A DNA stretch of 64,000 nucleotides. Origin: Tritrichomonas foetus. Its lineage: Eukaryota > Parabasalia > Tritrichomonadida > Tritrichomonadidae. Both the position numbers and the translations under genes were made by a program. Of this stretch, positions 31,209 to 41,407 are shown in pieces. Under the pieces are notes generated by a model. That model was given only the letters and a program-made list of their open reading frames with translations, made no database searches and was not told where the DNA came from. The DNA is taken from assembly GCA_001839685.1 (NCBI GenBank), contig MLAK01000441.1, positions 1-64,000 of the forward strand, written 5' to 3'. Every line of letters starts with the position of its first letter. Within the stretch, counting starts at the first letter, position 1.

Positions 31209-32057
31209 ATGTACAAGTGCCCCAAGAAGAAGTTCACACCAGAGGAAGATGCAATGTTACTCAAGCTGGTAAAGCAAATCGGTGCGTGCAAATGGGATAC
31301 AATCGCTTTATCAATGCCAGGGAGAAAAGGCCGCCAATGTCGTGATCGATATATGAATTATCTTAATCTGAATGTAAACCACGATGAATGGACAGCAGAA
31401 GAAGACGCTCTTCTTTCAAAGAAAGTTAGCGAATATGGCACTCGATGGTCTAAAATTTCTAAATTCTTTGATGGTCGTACCGGTCCTGCTCTTAAAAACC
31501 GATGGAATTATAGAATCAGTAGAAAGAGAACTCTATCCCAAAATCAATCTGATGATGCTTCACGTCACATGTCTGATGATACTGCTTTACAGTCTCCAGA
31601 GGAGATAGAATCCATTGATGATTCAAATCATGAATCAAATGCTATAGCTGTTTCCATCTCTGATGGTGACACCATAAAACTTGATAATTTGGGAATTTCT
31701 ATTAATGATTCCTTTTCCTACTTGCTAGGTCATAATGATATATGTAATGCATTCACTATGATCGACAATGTGAAATTATGTGATAAATCTGAGTCCTCAA
31801 AAACATCCACTGATTCATCAGATTCTGATATCTCGGAAAGTGGTTCTACGTTTGTTTCTGCAAAATGTCCGTCATTGTCAAGTTCTTCTGCTGCTACAAG
31901 TAGTTCAGAGGCAGAAAGTGATGAACAAGACATCAAAAATGACAGCAATATTATCGAAGTTGTATTCTGTGATGTTCTCACTGACGATGAACTTGCATAT
32001 ATTTTCGCAGAAGAAAACTTTGTTTTCTTGAAAAATTCGTTTAATTTCATTCGATGA
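31209..32057 (+). CDS. R2R3-type Myb DNA-binding protein (copy B)
   Basis: 282 residues from the first ATG (31209); the upstream frame has only a GTG. Residues 4 to about 104 are the same two Myb repeats as copy A, with very few amino-acid changes (for example LNLN for LNPN, RISRK for RLSHK). After NRWNY the protein is unrelated to copy A. It becomes Ser/Asp/Glu-rich (SSDSDISESGSTF, SSSSAATSSSEAESDEQD) and ends in a hydrophobic FVFLKNSFNFIR. The acidic tail could be an activation region; this is inference. Homology to copy A starts at the FAK/FGK codons just before the ATG. There copy A has one codon fewer and no ATG, so the two genes start differently. Confidence 0.92.
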   Translation: MYKCPKKKFTPEEDAMLLKLVKQIGACKWDTIALSMPGRKGRQCRDRYMNYLNLNVNHDEWTAEEDALLSKKVSEYGTRWSKISKFFDGRTGPALKNRWNYRISRKRTLSQNQSDDASRHMSDDTALQSPEEIESIDDSNHESNAIAVSISDGDTIKLDNLGISINDSFSYLLGHNDICNAFTMIDNVKLCDKSESSKTSTDSSDSDISESGSTFVSAKCPSLSSSSAATSSSEAESDEQDIKNDSNIIEVVFCDVLTDDELAYIFAEENFVFLKNSFNFIR

Positions 32058-32450
32058 ATTATTTGGGTGTTTATTTAATTAGTTAGATGTGAAGCAGCTT
32101 ATATGTTGTTGTCACCATGAATAGATTTTAGATTATTGTTTTAAGTAAAATGAATAGATTTGCAAAATAATTCATTTTTTTCATCATACTTCTTCATTGG
32201 CATATTTGAACCACATGGCAACATTTTGCTTGTGCTACTATCTAGTTCACCTAATTTTCACACGATTTATAATTATGATTAGAGATTTCCTTATTAATTC
32301 TGCTATTACTGTAATATTTTGGTTCCGAAAGATAGTATTCTTATTCCGAAAGATAGTATTCTTATTCTGAAAGATAATATTTAGATTTTAAATGCGAGTT
32401 TATAAGTATTATCACTTTAAATACAATAATTTTTTGGGGAAAGTAGTAAT
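32058..32450. other. Convergent intergenic region with a short tandem triplication
   Basis: 393 bp between convergent genes. Apart from the 21-bp repeat listed separately, nothing is recognised. Confidence 0.55.
32323..32382. repeat. 21-bp tandem repeat, about 2.9 copies
   Basis: TTCCGAAAGATAGTATTCTTA is perfect at 32323-32343 and 32344-32364. A third, partly mutated copy follows to about 32382. Confidence 0.9.
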
Positions 32451-34139
32451 TTAGTCTTTGATTGTTGAAGAAAATCCAATTTCCAGAGCCCAATACATTT
32501 GTGCCACATATGAAACATAATTTGAGTTAAATTTATACTTCGGTGCATAGTCTAGAGCTTCAACATTGAACTTGAATTCTTTCAGATTAATCATTTTAGA
32601 AATTTCTTGAAATTCTTTCTTTAATTCCCGTATTGCGAATGTTGGAGAAATGCATCGCTCACTTTCCCAAGTTCGACTAAACATGTCTTTATAAGCCCCA
32701 CTAATATATTTCTTTTTTTGGAAAGCTGTAAGCTGAGACAAATCATCAATTACCATACAACAATAATGTTCAATTTTTTCTCTTTGATCATAAAGTTTAT
32801 GCGATTGATTCAGATTCCGATAAATATGCTGTAGAAGATCAATAAATCCGTCAGCAATTGGTCCATTTCGCACAGGAAGCATAAAAAACAGTGCTTTTAA
32901 ATAGATATCAAAATTTTTAGCGCTTGATTGTCGCAAACTTCTTAAAAAGTAAATTAGCATTCGAATAAAGATAGTGAAGTTTCCATAGAGTTGTATAAAA
33001 TCACGAATATTATTTTTGGTGTCATCATCACAGTTCATGTTGTCGAGAATTCGGTCTTTCGCATTCGAGTCAGATCCCATAATAATTGTAGCAGCATGAC
33101 CAATTGGATCTACCTCAAATCCACAACCAAGACCAAAAAATGTTGGATATTGGATTGATTCAATCAAATATTCCAAAAGAGTATAGGTTTTTGTCCATTG
33201 GTTCATTTCCATATAAAAGAGAAAAGACAATAAGTGTGAATCTGTTGTCGTATTGATTCTTTCATGAATTGAGTTATTAGAACGAAGATTATTTGGTGAA
33301 AAATTAAGCTCATAGTTCAGCCCATCACAAACATAAGAAACAAAGTATATTTTTGTGTGTTTAAGAGCTTTAGAAAGTGATCCAACTGATTCTGTTTGAT
33401 TGTCATAAATTTTCAACACACAATTTGGTGTAACTAAATATAATATTACAATGCCTTTCTCCGATCCAATTATATGGGATATTCCATAATAATGATGGAA
33501 GTTGTTAGCAACATTGTAACATAATTCATTCCATTTATCATTTTTATTATCTTTTTCGTTTTTAGACGATTCTTCTTTTGGTTTTAATGGATAAAAAAGA
33601 TATTTGTAAGGAATGTCTTGACATGAACTAACACCTTTATCAGAATAGAAAATAATCTGTGGGAGAAAAATTTTTTCTTCCGATAATTTTTGTATAATAA
33701 ATTCTCTTGGAGTGTCAGTGTCTTTCATTTCAATAAATTTCATTTCTTTATCCATAGACAGATTTGCCATAAAGTTTTTTAAAGTTTCCACAAGGCCTTC
33801 TCGTGAATCACCAAAGTCCATGAGAATTTCATTAGTTTCGTCACCAAATTCAGACAATGCCGAAGTATGGTTTAACAAGAATTTGAAATGATCTGATAAA
33901 TCAACAACAGAGCTGTTGCTATCTTTCAATAGACCTGGGTCACGATTTTCAAGGCAATGAAAAAGCAATTGGTAAATATCAGTATGACTGGTGAAATTCG
34001 CATATGTGAATCCAAGAAAATATAAACTTGAAAAATTAAAACCAGGAATTAATTGGAATCTTGGAATATTAATAGATTCCAGTTCTGCATCAGTGCATTC
34101 ATCTGGATGCTCTATCTCATTTTCTGTCTCTTCAGACAT
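32451..34139 (-). CDS. Uncharacterised protein, possibly degenerate ubiquitin-hydrolase-like
   Basis: 562 residues, no confident family. An acidic start (MSEETENEIEHPDECTDAE) precedes a segment that loosely recalls the C19 (USP) fold. Near residues 220-275, HHYYGISHIIG, LKIYDNQTESVGSLSKAL and KIYFVSYV recall the His-box and substrate-strand region of USPs (GHYxAY...W..FDD..V......AY.L.Y). No catalytic Cys box (GNTCYMN) is visible, so any protease activity looks lost. The second half (about 310-562) is helical and resembles the region after the catalytic domain in large USPs. Alternatively this is an unrelated trichomonad-specific protein. The ATG is the first codon of the frame. Confidence 0.6.
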   Translation of the reverse strand: MSEETENEIEHPDECTDAELESINIPRFQLIPGFNFSSLYFLGFTYANFTSHTDIYQLLFHCLENRDPGLLKDSNSSVVDLSDHFKFLLNHTSALSEFGDETNEILMDFGDSREGLVETLKNFMANLSMDKEMKFIEMKDTDTPREFIIQKLSEEKIFLPQIIFYSDKGVSSCQDIPYKYLFYPLKPKEESSKNEKDNKNDKWNELCYNVANNFHHYYGISHIIGSEKGIVILYLVTPNCVLKIYDNQTESVGSLSKALKHTKIYFVSYVCDGLNYELNFSPNNLRSNNSIHERINTTTDSHLLSFLFYMEMNQWTKTYTLLEYLIESIQYPTFFGLGCGFEVDPIGHAATIIMGSDSNAKDRILDNMNCDDDTKNNIRDFIQLYGNFTIFIRMLIYFLRSLRQSSAKNFDIYLKALFFMLPVRNGPIADGFIDLLQHIYRNLNQSHKLYDQREKIEHYCCMVIDDLSQLTAFQKKKYISGAYKDMFSRTWESERCISPTFAIRELKKEFQEISKMINLKEFKFNVEALDYAPKYKFNSNYVSYVAQMYWALEIGFSSTIKD

Positions 34140-35118
34140 GATAAAAATAGAAAAGCATTCAATTTTTCATGAAAGATGTCATTTTCATTGGTTTACAATT
34201 GACAAATGGCAAAATTTCGAAAATATTTTCTATTAATATTTGGCCATTGGAATTCCATGTTTTTTGTTTGCATTTTGATGCATGCAGAATTTTCATGACT
34301 GTTTAGGATTCTGAGATTATACGTTTGATCTATTTTTTATCTCATGATGAGATTCTCATCATACTAAAATATAGTATATTCATCTTTGTTATAATCACGA
34401 TATAATGAAAGAGAAATAATAAAACACACTCAAATGAGCTTTAACTGAAATAAAAATATTAGTTTCATTTAGAGTTGTTTCATATGATATTTTCCTTTCA
34501 CCTACTACAAGTAAATACGAAAAGTGTATCAATTAATCGCGTGATTTTTGTTTTCACTTGTTTAAATGAATATATGGAAATAGATGCATAATGAATTTCA
34601 TTAACAACAAAAGAATAATAAATAATGAATACAAACCCAAAGCGAATGAATCGAATTCATGATATTTATGAAAACTTTGCTCATTTTAATTTCAATCAAA
34701 CAAAAAGCGTTTTTTCACTATTATATATAACTGAATTACAGAATTACCTTTTCACATTTTCAGTGAGGATCAATTTTAATCATTACCGATAGGTTTTTGA
34801 CCATTTAATAATACAATCTCTTAGATTATGTGAAAATTGAGTCAAAAATTACAGAATTTCTTTGAAAGTTCGAATTTTCAATTCACTAAATTATATTAAA
34901 AGACGAAATTACATTTAAAAAGTTTTTTCTCAACATGGGTTTGATACAATTATTTCTATAAAGTGTCTCTTTTTGATTATTCATAAATAAGTGAAATGAT
35001 GAATTCATCATAAAGAATTCTTTAATTTGATTTTTTTCTGTTGATTTTTATCGTACATATTCTCAAAATTCAAAGCACAGATTGCTTATGATTGAAAAAA
35101 AAACTTCATTTGTCATCA
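34140..35118. promoter_or_regulatory. Divergent intergenic region
   Basis: 979 bp between divergent genes, AT-rich and without coding signal. TGGCCA occurs at 34241-34246, about 100 bases before the minus-strand gene. Confidence 0.5.
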
Positions 35119-38100
35119 ATGAAGCAGATCAAGAAAGAGATTACACAAAAAGGCTGCTCGTATCATAAAATCGGTGAATTTATTACGTCGTTTAACACTT
35201 TTATTTCGAAATATAAAGACAAGCAAGAATCGAGGCTAGCCTGGAAAAACAAAGCGAAAAAGAAGAGCCTCAAATATTTGGATTTATTGAACCAGGTAAT
35301 TTTAAACAACCCAGAAAATCTCGACAAATACATTATATCACTTCCGCCCCTTTTTAGGAACTTACTTCGTCCCTACAACGATTCAGAATTACGAAACGAA
35401 TCAATCAAAACTTTCTTTATTTTTGTCTCCTCGATACTCAAATCAAGTAATACGTCAAGTAGTTTTACGACAACAGCAAAAAATTCGCTCGATTCAATCA
35501 TGAAAATTTTATTCGTGAATTTATCAGATGCTGCAAAATCAGAAGGTATTGATGACTTAAAACAATTGAAATTTGGAAACAGAGGCGAATATAGTGCAAC
35601 GGTTATAATCAATCAAGTAGAAATGCTTCTTCAGAATATTCCAGATGAGTCAGATTTTGAAATTCAGAACAAATGGTGGGATTTAGTTTTTAATCAAGTT
35701 ATTCCATGCATTTCACCAAATGGTGCATCTCTTTTATCATCCTGCTCTTTTAAATGTGTTGAAATTTTGATGAAATATTTCAAAATTAATAAACATCACA
35801 TTTTTAAGCTGGCTTCAAAAGAAAACATATTCATTATAATAAATGGAATAAGTATGTTAAAAAACACAGCACATCTTGACCCAGAAAGGAAATTTATCAT
35901 GAAATTCTATCGATCAATTTTCCCGGTTACTTACTTGCAAATAAATAATGGCGAAAAAAGAGAAATCTTTAAACTTAAGAGTTTTGCCCTCGATATGAGA
36001 GAAATGTTTTCGAAAGACTGGGGTGGTCCCATTTCATTAGCCTATTATAATGCTGAAACTCAAACTATATGCGGAAAAGTTTTCAGAGAAATCTTGGGCA
36101 CTGTTCCAAAAGAAAAACAAAATGGCATGTTACTGACAATATTTGAACCATTTGTCGAAACAATCTCTTGTGTGATTAATAACTTCTTTAATTACGTACA
36201 GTCCCGTAACCTTGAAATGATTTCAAAGACTCAGCCTACTTTATTCAGTCATATTTTGCGATTTAGAGCCATGGTTAAAATTGCTATGGAAAATATTGAA
36301 GAAAAGAAAATGTTTGATAATTTCTTAGGCTTCCTTTTAACAAAACAACCAAAAGAACTATACCCTTTCTATGTTCATTTGTACATAATTATTTGGTATG
36401 ATCAAAAACAATTAAATGAAACTGAAGCAAGTAACTTTTTGAATAATATGATTTCTATGTATAAATCAAGCGGCCATAAAAATATGATTGAAATTACACG
36501 TGTTTTTGCACATATTGCAGCAATTATTTCAGTTGCTCTTTCTGAGAACTTATTGCAAATAACTTCACCAAATGTAAAATCATATACAACGAATGCTACA
36601 GTTTATTTACATAAAGAATTAATTGTTGAAGCATTAAGATCAATTCGTAAAGTTGGACCGAATGTGAAATTCTTCTTTTTCTTAATTGATGGAATTGGTT
36701 GGACACATGAAACAGCCTCCACATTTATTTTTAATTTGATTGAAGCCGCCGACTCAGCCGTAGGTCATGTTATTGCTGCAACTATAGTAGATACACTTCA
36801 AACTATTATTAAAAAAGAAGCAAATGTTAAGCCAGATTTTATTATAAATAATTTAATTCCACACTTTATGTCCTCATGTATCAAATCAATTCAAATTAAG
36901 CAGACTGCTGATATGCTTGTTTGTTTACCAGTTATGTTGAGAATGGTTAAAAATGCACATTCGATAGGTCAAATGAACAAATCAATGTCTTTTGATTGGT
37001 TCCAACTATTGGCAAAATCAATCGCATTCCAATGGTTTCAAGGAGAAGATTCTATTCATGTAGAAGACTTCGTCCCAATACCGAATGATGAATTCATTAA
37101 TAAATATAAATATAATGTTGTTGAAGAATCAATAACAGCAATTGCAGAATCTGTATTAAACGGCTATGACTATTCATTTGGTTTAATTCCATTTGCTGCT
37201 TTGGCCTCAGAAAATTTGAAATATGAGAATATGCCTATTTCTAGAGCAGTTACAATTTGCACATTCTTTGTGAATACCGCAATAATTACTGGTGACAAAT
37301 CATTCACTGAAATTCCCTTATCAATTCGAAATTTCTTGCCAACACAGAATTTAGTTGATCAACTTGTTCTGATTTATGGCAAAGGAATTCGATCACATAT
37401 GACTAAAATGATACGCTCTGCTTTGTCAGCGCGAATTACAGAACATCAATCTTGTGTTGGCATTGAAAATCCATTCTTTCTTTTATTTTATGATGAATTA
37501 TCATCAAATAAAAAAGAATTTGATCGAGAAGTATTAGAAACAATGTCATTTATCATTCAAAACATAGAATTTTGCTCGATAGAATTCTTCAAAATGTTAA
37601 AGCATTTGGCGATTCATACAAATCTTCTTAAAGAAAAAACGCCAAAACTACTTTATGATATTTTCCAGAAAGCTGACGAAATGAAATTAATGAAAGATTT
37701 ACCAGATAACAAATACTATGCAATGATGCAATTAGTTACAGATATTTTAATAAAATATGGACAAAAAGATGAGTATTTCATGAAATATTTATCTTTATTG
37801 GCAATTCGAAAAAGTGAAACTGACTCGCTAACTACAGAATTCATGGAATTTTTCATTGCAAATTATCAAAAAATATCTGGATGTGTTAAGTTTCAACTTA
37901 GCCCGAATTTACTCTTATATGAAAAGTGTAATTCGCTAATTGCATTCGCTCTTCACAAATCCAAATTCGCTGTACAACTCAGCAGTAAATTAGGATCATC
38001 AAATTACATGCTTACTTATAAAAATAACAATAATATGGAAATTCCGGTTCAACAACCACGAAAATTATGTTCAGATAAAACATTGATAGATTTATCTTTA

Positions 38101-38943
38101 TTTGAAACGTTTGCAGGAACACCATCATCGTCGCTTTTCGTTGATTTGATTGCTGGTGTTCGAAAAGAGAAAATTTATGCATCTCTTCCATCAAATGATC
38201 ATAGAAATATCTTTGAAAAGGCATTTTTAAGACAGCAAAGGAAGCAATTATTTGTGACAATTATGTATAACAAAAATGGACAATCAAAATTCGAAGAAAT
38301 TATAAATAATGACTATTCGTGTGTTTCCAGAGAATTTCAACAACTCCTCATCTCACTTGGATCATACGTTACAACAACTATTCCTTCTCCTGATCAACCA
38401 TCTAATCAAATTACAGACCATAATGGTAAACAAAGTTATGAAGAGTGTCCAATGATTCATTATTTTGATGATTTCTTTGTTATAAATTATCTGATTTTGC
38501 CAAAAATGCCTCAAAATAAGAGACAAGTGTATTCAACTAATAATAAAATCGTGGTATTGTGGTGTGAATCACAAGAAAAAATTGAACTTGAAAATGAAGA
38601 AAAATTAGAAGGAGTTGAAATAATAATCACAATAAAAACTCATGGAAATAAAATGGCAATTATTTCTGCCCAAAAAATAAATTGGCCAACTTCTGTAAAT
38701 GAAGTTAATGTCGAAAAAGATAAAAAGCATCTGTCATTACCAATTGAGCATGCCTTTTATGCATTTTTCACGCCTTTAATTGTTCCATATAGACTTGTGA
38801 TGTTTGTCCTGAAGACAATCATCACATTGACATGTGATTCTATTCACAACATTGCATTAAGTAATACAATTGAAGAGTCTATCACTGAACATCGTGAAAA
38901 ATTCAACAACAGCTCATGTATTTTTGATTATTCATCTTGTTAA
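35119..38943 (+). CDS. Rap/Ran-GAP domain protein, RalGAP-alpha/tuberin-like
   Basis: 1274 residues from the first in-frame ATG (35119); upstream is only a TTG. The N-terminus (about 1-110, ending in LRNESIKTFFIFVSSI) follows the pattern of the RalGAP-alpha N-terminal helical region. A long helical middle follows. Residues about 1060-1240 fit a Rap-GAP domain: SREFQQLLISLGSYV, then an inserted loop, then FFVINYLILPKMPQNKR, STNNKIVVLW, and a closing PIEHAFYAFFTPLIVPYRLV. N1141 or N1142 sits where the catalytic asparagine thumb (GND in Rap1GAP) is expected. The neighbouring His appears to be replaced. These proteins switch off Ral, Rap or Rheb-type GTPases, usually with a beta partner. TAA-A overlaps the stop. 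Confidence 0.72.
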   Translation: MKQIKKEITQKGCSYHKIGEFITSFNTFISKYKDKQESRLAWKNKAKKKSLKYLDLLNQVILNNPENLDKYIISLPPLFRNLLRPYNDSELRNESIKTFFIFVSSILKSSNTSSSFTTTAKNSLDSIMKILFVNLSDAAKSEGIDDLKQLKFGNRGEYSATVIINQVEMLLQNIPDESDFEIQNKWWDLVFNQVIPCISPNGASLLSSCSFKCVEILMKYFKINKHHIFKLASKENIFIIINGISMLKNTAHLDPERKFIMKFYRSIFPVTYLQINNGEKREIFKLKSFALDMREMFSKDWGGPISLAYYNAETQTICGKVFREILGTVPKEKQNGMLLTIFEPFVETISCVINNFFNYVQSRNLEMISKTQPTLFSHILRFRAMVKIAMENIEEKKMFDNFLGFLLTKQPKELYPFYVHLYIIIWYDQKQLNETEASNFLNNMISMYKSSGHKNMIEITRVFAHIAAIISVALSENLLQITSPNVKSYTTNATVYLHKELIVEALRSIRKVGPNVKFFFFLIDGIGWTHETASTFIFNLIEAADSAVGHVIAATIVDTLQTIIKKEANVKPDFIINNLIPHFMSSCIKSIQIKQTADMLVCLPVMLRMVKNAHSIGQMNKSMSFDWFQLLAKSIAFQWFQGEDSIHVEDFVPIPNDEFINKYKYNVVEESITAIAESVLNGYDYSFGLIPFAALASENLKYENMPISRAVTICTFFVNTAIITGDKSFTEIPLSIRNFLPTQNLVDQLVLIYGKGIRSHMTKMIRSALSARITEHQSCVGIENPFFLLFYDELSSNKKEFDREVLETMSFIIQNIEFCSIEFFKMLKHLAIHTNLLKEKTPKLLYDIFQKADEMKLMKDLPDNKYYAMMQLVTDILIKYGQKDEYFMKYLSLLAIRKSETDSLTTEFMEFFIANYQKISGCVKFQLSPNLLLYEKCNSLIAFALHKSKFAVQLSSKLGSSNYMLTYKNNNNMEIPVQQPRKLCSDKTLIDLSLFETFAGTPSSSLFVDLIAGVRKEKIYASLPSNDHRNIFEKAFLRQQRKQLFVTIMYNKNGQSKFEEIINNDYSCVSREFQQLLISLGSYVTTTIPSPDQPSNQITDHNGKQSYEECPMIHYFDDFFVINYLILPKMPQNKRQVYSTNNKIVVLWCESQEKIELENEEKLEGVEIIITIKTHGNKMAIISAQKINWPTSVNEVNVEKDKKHLSLPIEHAFYAFFTPLIVPYRLVMFVLKTIITLTCDSIHNIALSNTIEESITEHREKFNNSSCIFDYSSC

Positions 38944-39110
38944 AATTACTTTTATAGTGTTATTTCAACTTTTTATTATTATCTATCTATTTTTTTGTTC
39001 GTTTATTTATTACTTGAAAGACAAAAGAATAATATTATAGAGATTATATAAAGGGTGAAAAATAATGTTTGAGGTTCTATTTTAAACAGATAATATATGT
39101 AATCTAAAAA

Positions 39111-40199
39111 TCATTTTCGACAAAGACTTGGAAATTCTCCATTCTGGTACCAATATAAATCATCTGGTGCTTGATTCACAAAATTAAACCAATCAACAGT
39201 TTCATAATATGATTTATGATCATGCCACACTATGGTATCTACGATTCTTGGCATCACTCTTTTACAAAACATCAGAGGTGGAGGTTCAGAAGGACATTTT
39301 GGAAAGAGTTTTGATAATCCATGATTTACAAAGAATCTGTGACTCTTTCTTGGAGCCAGTCCCAGAAATTCTGGAAGAGTTGAATTATAAATCGGCCATC
39401 CAAGTTTCGGAAAAGATCTCGCAAAATGCCAATCTTCATAATAATCAACAGTTCTTACCCATTCTTTCATATTTGGAAGGAATTTTTTGGCTGCTGCACG
39501 AGTGAAAATAAAACCAGAACCGCCTTGAAGAAGAGGTTCTTTAACATAATCCAGGCAATGTCCACCAATGAAAAAATCATTCATTGGATCAATCTTCATG
39601 TTTTCATTCAAATTTCTCAATAGGTTATTAATTGCAAAAGTATTAATGAAAACATCATCAGTAATTCTCAGAAACCAATTAGCTGAAGTGTTATGTATAA
39701 AATAATTGATCTGGGAAATAAGTTTAATACTCAGATCATATTGCATTGAGTTACTTACCCAGAAACGATCCCTTTCATTCCAAAATTTAGAAATTGTTGG
39801 TAAACTTTCCATGTATTCTTTCATGTCAGGTGGATAGTCAAGATTTATATATCCTTGAGGAAGAGACAAATTGGTTCTCATTATATTAAAACCGCCAAAC
39901 GCAGAATCGGTTGTAAATTTGTTTCCCCAAACTGATTGGAGGTTTTTGGTGCGTTTTGGCTGAAATGGAACTGCCATTAGGCCAATGTGCAGCTTGTAGT
40001 TATTGTTATCTTTTTCTTTGTCTGTTGTGTATTGTGACAAAAAATAGAAATTATGATGTTGTTGATTAAGGTAACAAATAAGATAGGTTATAATAACAGA
40101 TAAAAATGGAATGATTAAAGCAAATAAACGTATTTTTTCCATCCAATCACTATTGTAAAGCATTAGACGATATAATAATGGTTTAAATTTCATCTTCAT
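39111..40199 (-). CDS. Type II membrane glycosyltransferase, GT31/Fringe-like
   Basis: 362 residues. A short basic cytoplasmic tail (MKMKFKPLLYRLML) and one transmembrane anchor at about 25-44 (RLFALIIPFLSVIITYLICYL) give Golgi type II topology. The lumenal domain has RITDDVFIN with D181-D182 as the metal-binding acidic motif. GGSGFIFTRAAAKKF follows, the equivalent of the GGAGYVLS box of Fringe and core-1 beta-3-galactosyltransferases, then YYEDWHFARS. Donor and acceptor are not readable from sequence. Several NxS/T sites lie in the lumenal part. The gene is convergent with the RalGAP-like gene and only about 170 bp separate them. Confidence 0.82.
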   Translation of the reverse strand: MKMKFKPLLYRLMLYNSDWMEKIRLFALIIPFLSVIITYLICYLNQQHHNFYFLSQYTTDKEKDNNNYKLHIGLMAVPFQPKRTKNLQSVWGNKFTTDSAFGGFNIMRTNLSLPQGYINLDYPPDMKEYMESLPTISKFWNERDRFWVSNSMQYDLSIKLISQINYFIHNTSANWFLRITDDVFINTFAINNLLRNLNENMKIDPMNDFFIGGHCLDYVKEPLLQGGSGFIFTRAAAKKFLPNMKEWVRTVDYYEDWHFARSFPKLGWPIYNSTLPEFLGLAPRKSHRFFVNHGLSKLFPKCPSEPPPLMFCKRVMPRIVDTIVWHDHKSYYETVDWFNFVNQAPDDLYWYQNGEFPSLCRK

Positions 40200-40564
40200 A
40201 TCATCGAGAAATAAAGGTAAATTAATGGTGAAATATGGTTATTCTAATTGGTCAATTTCACTCACAATAAGGTCAATTAATTCATCTCTATTTACGAAAT
40301 TTGGGTTTAATTTCATACTCTCAAGGATAGATGATCTCCAAGATTCGAAAGTTAAAACACACTCCCAGAGAAGAGCATGGGAATTCAATCTAATGTGTAT
40401 TGGCTAATATGAAATAACTATCTTTTTAGAAATGTGAAGTTGAATTCAAGAAAATTAAATTTTAGTTTGACGTTAAATTCACCTTAATTGACTGGGTTTG
40501 TTTTATAATTCAATACTTTACAAATTTTGATTTGAGGATTTTGAATGATACGTTAATTTTCAAA
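40200..40564. promoter_or_regulatory. Divergent intergenic region
   Basis: 365 bp between divergent genes. AAATTCACCTTAATTG near 40475 closely resembles the stretch before MOB1. A 60-codon frame at 40225-40407 has no family resemblance and is not called. Confidence 0.5.
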
Positions 40565-41341
40565 ATGAACGGAAAACCCGAAGTTGTACGACCATTTTCG
40601 TCTCGCAACCCACCTAACTCAGCTCGCCAGAATGACATGTATGCAGCACGAAATCAAATGAACGCCATTAAGAACTCAAGAGAACCAATCACGATCGACG
40701 AGATTATCAGTCTAAAAAGAGAGAAACAGAATCTGACACAAGAACGATACATCCTAAAGGCCAAAATCGCTCGTTTTTCTGACGCCACAAAAAGGCCTAA
40801 TCCTCCCAACAGAAATATCCAGATCGCCAATTCGCTCGAAAAGCAAGTCAAAACTCTCGAACAGTTGGTGGCTGCAAAGAAGCAGGAAATAGCCGATCTC
40901 ATTTATTCCGACAGAGCCGCACTCGTTACCGAACTTCAAGAAGAATCAAAAATGCTTCATTTGGAATCAAATCGCCTCAAAAAGTTGAAACAAGACACAG
41001 AAGCTGAACTCAAAAAGTTGTCCCTCGAACTTGAAGAAGCCTGCGAAAAATACTCACCGCAGGTTTTGAATCGCCAAGGAAAGGCAATCCGCGGCGTCGA
41101 AAAAGAAATCGAAATGCAGAAAGCAAGGAACGACAAAATACAGAAGAAAATCGATGATGCAATCAAGGCCCAAGAAGAGCAAAAATTGCAAGAAAAGCAC
41201 GAAAATCTGCAGAAACAAATTGATTCACTAAAACAGAAGATTCGACAAGAGCAAAATGAAATAAACGGCCTGGACAGACAGATGAGAGAACTTCAAGAGA
41301 ATCATACAAATGAAATCCTTGAATATCAATCGCGTTTATGA
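40565..41341 (+). CDS. Coiled-coil protein, uncharacterised
   Basis: 258 residues from the first ATG; further upstream only TTG is in frame. Residues 1-45 are Pro/Asn/Arg-rich. From about 46 onwards the protein is almost entirely heptad-like (LKREKQNLTQERYILKAKIARF, then LEKQVKTLEQLVAAKKQEI and LKKLKQDTEAELKKLSLELEEA), broken by Pro near 85-90 and 175. No catalytic motif. The composition fits a cytoskeletal or basal-body protein, but this is a guess from coiled-coil content only. Codon use is rather GC-rich with C-ending codons, suggesting good expression. An 18-bp tandem repeat begins 67 bases after the stop. Confidence 0.8.
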   Translation: MNGKPEVVRPFSSRNPPNSARQNDMYAARNQMNAIKNSREPITIDEIISLKREKQNLTQERYILKAKIARFSDATKRPNPPNRNIQIANSLEKQVKTLEQLVAAKKQEIADLIYSDRAALVTELQEESKMLHLESNRLKKLKQDTEAELKKLSLELEEACEKYSPQVLNRQGKAIRGVEKEIEMQKARNDKIQKKIDDAIKAQEEQKLQEKHENLQKQIDSLKQKIRQEQNEINGLDRQMRELQENHTNEILEYQSRL

Positions 41342-41407
41342 TTTGATCAACAAACTTATTTTTATTTTTATCTGTGAATTAATAAAAAGATTGAAAATGA
41401 TGAAGAT

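Noticed and set aside
40225..40407. 60-codon plus-strand frame with ATG
   Set aside because: Short, no recognisable pattern, lies in a divergent promoter region.
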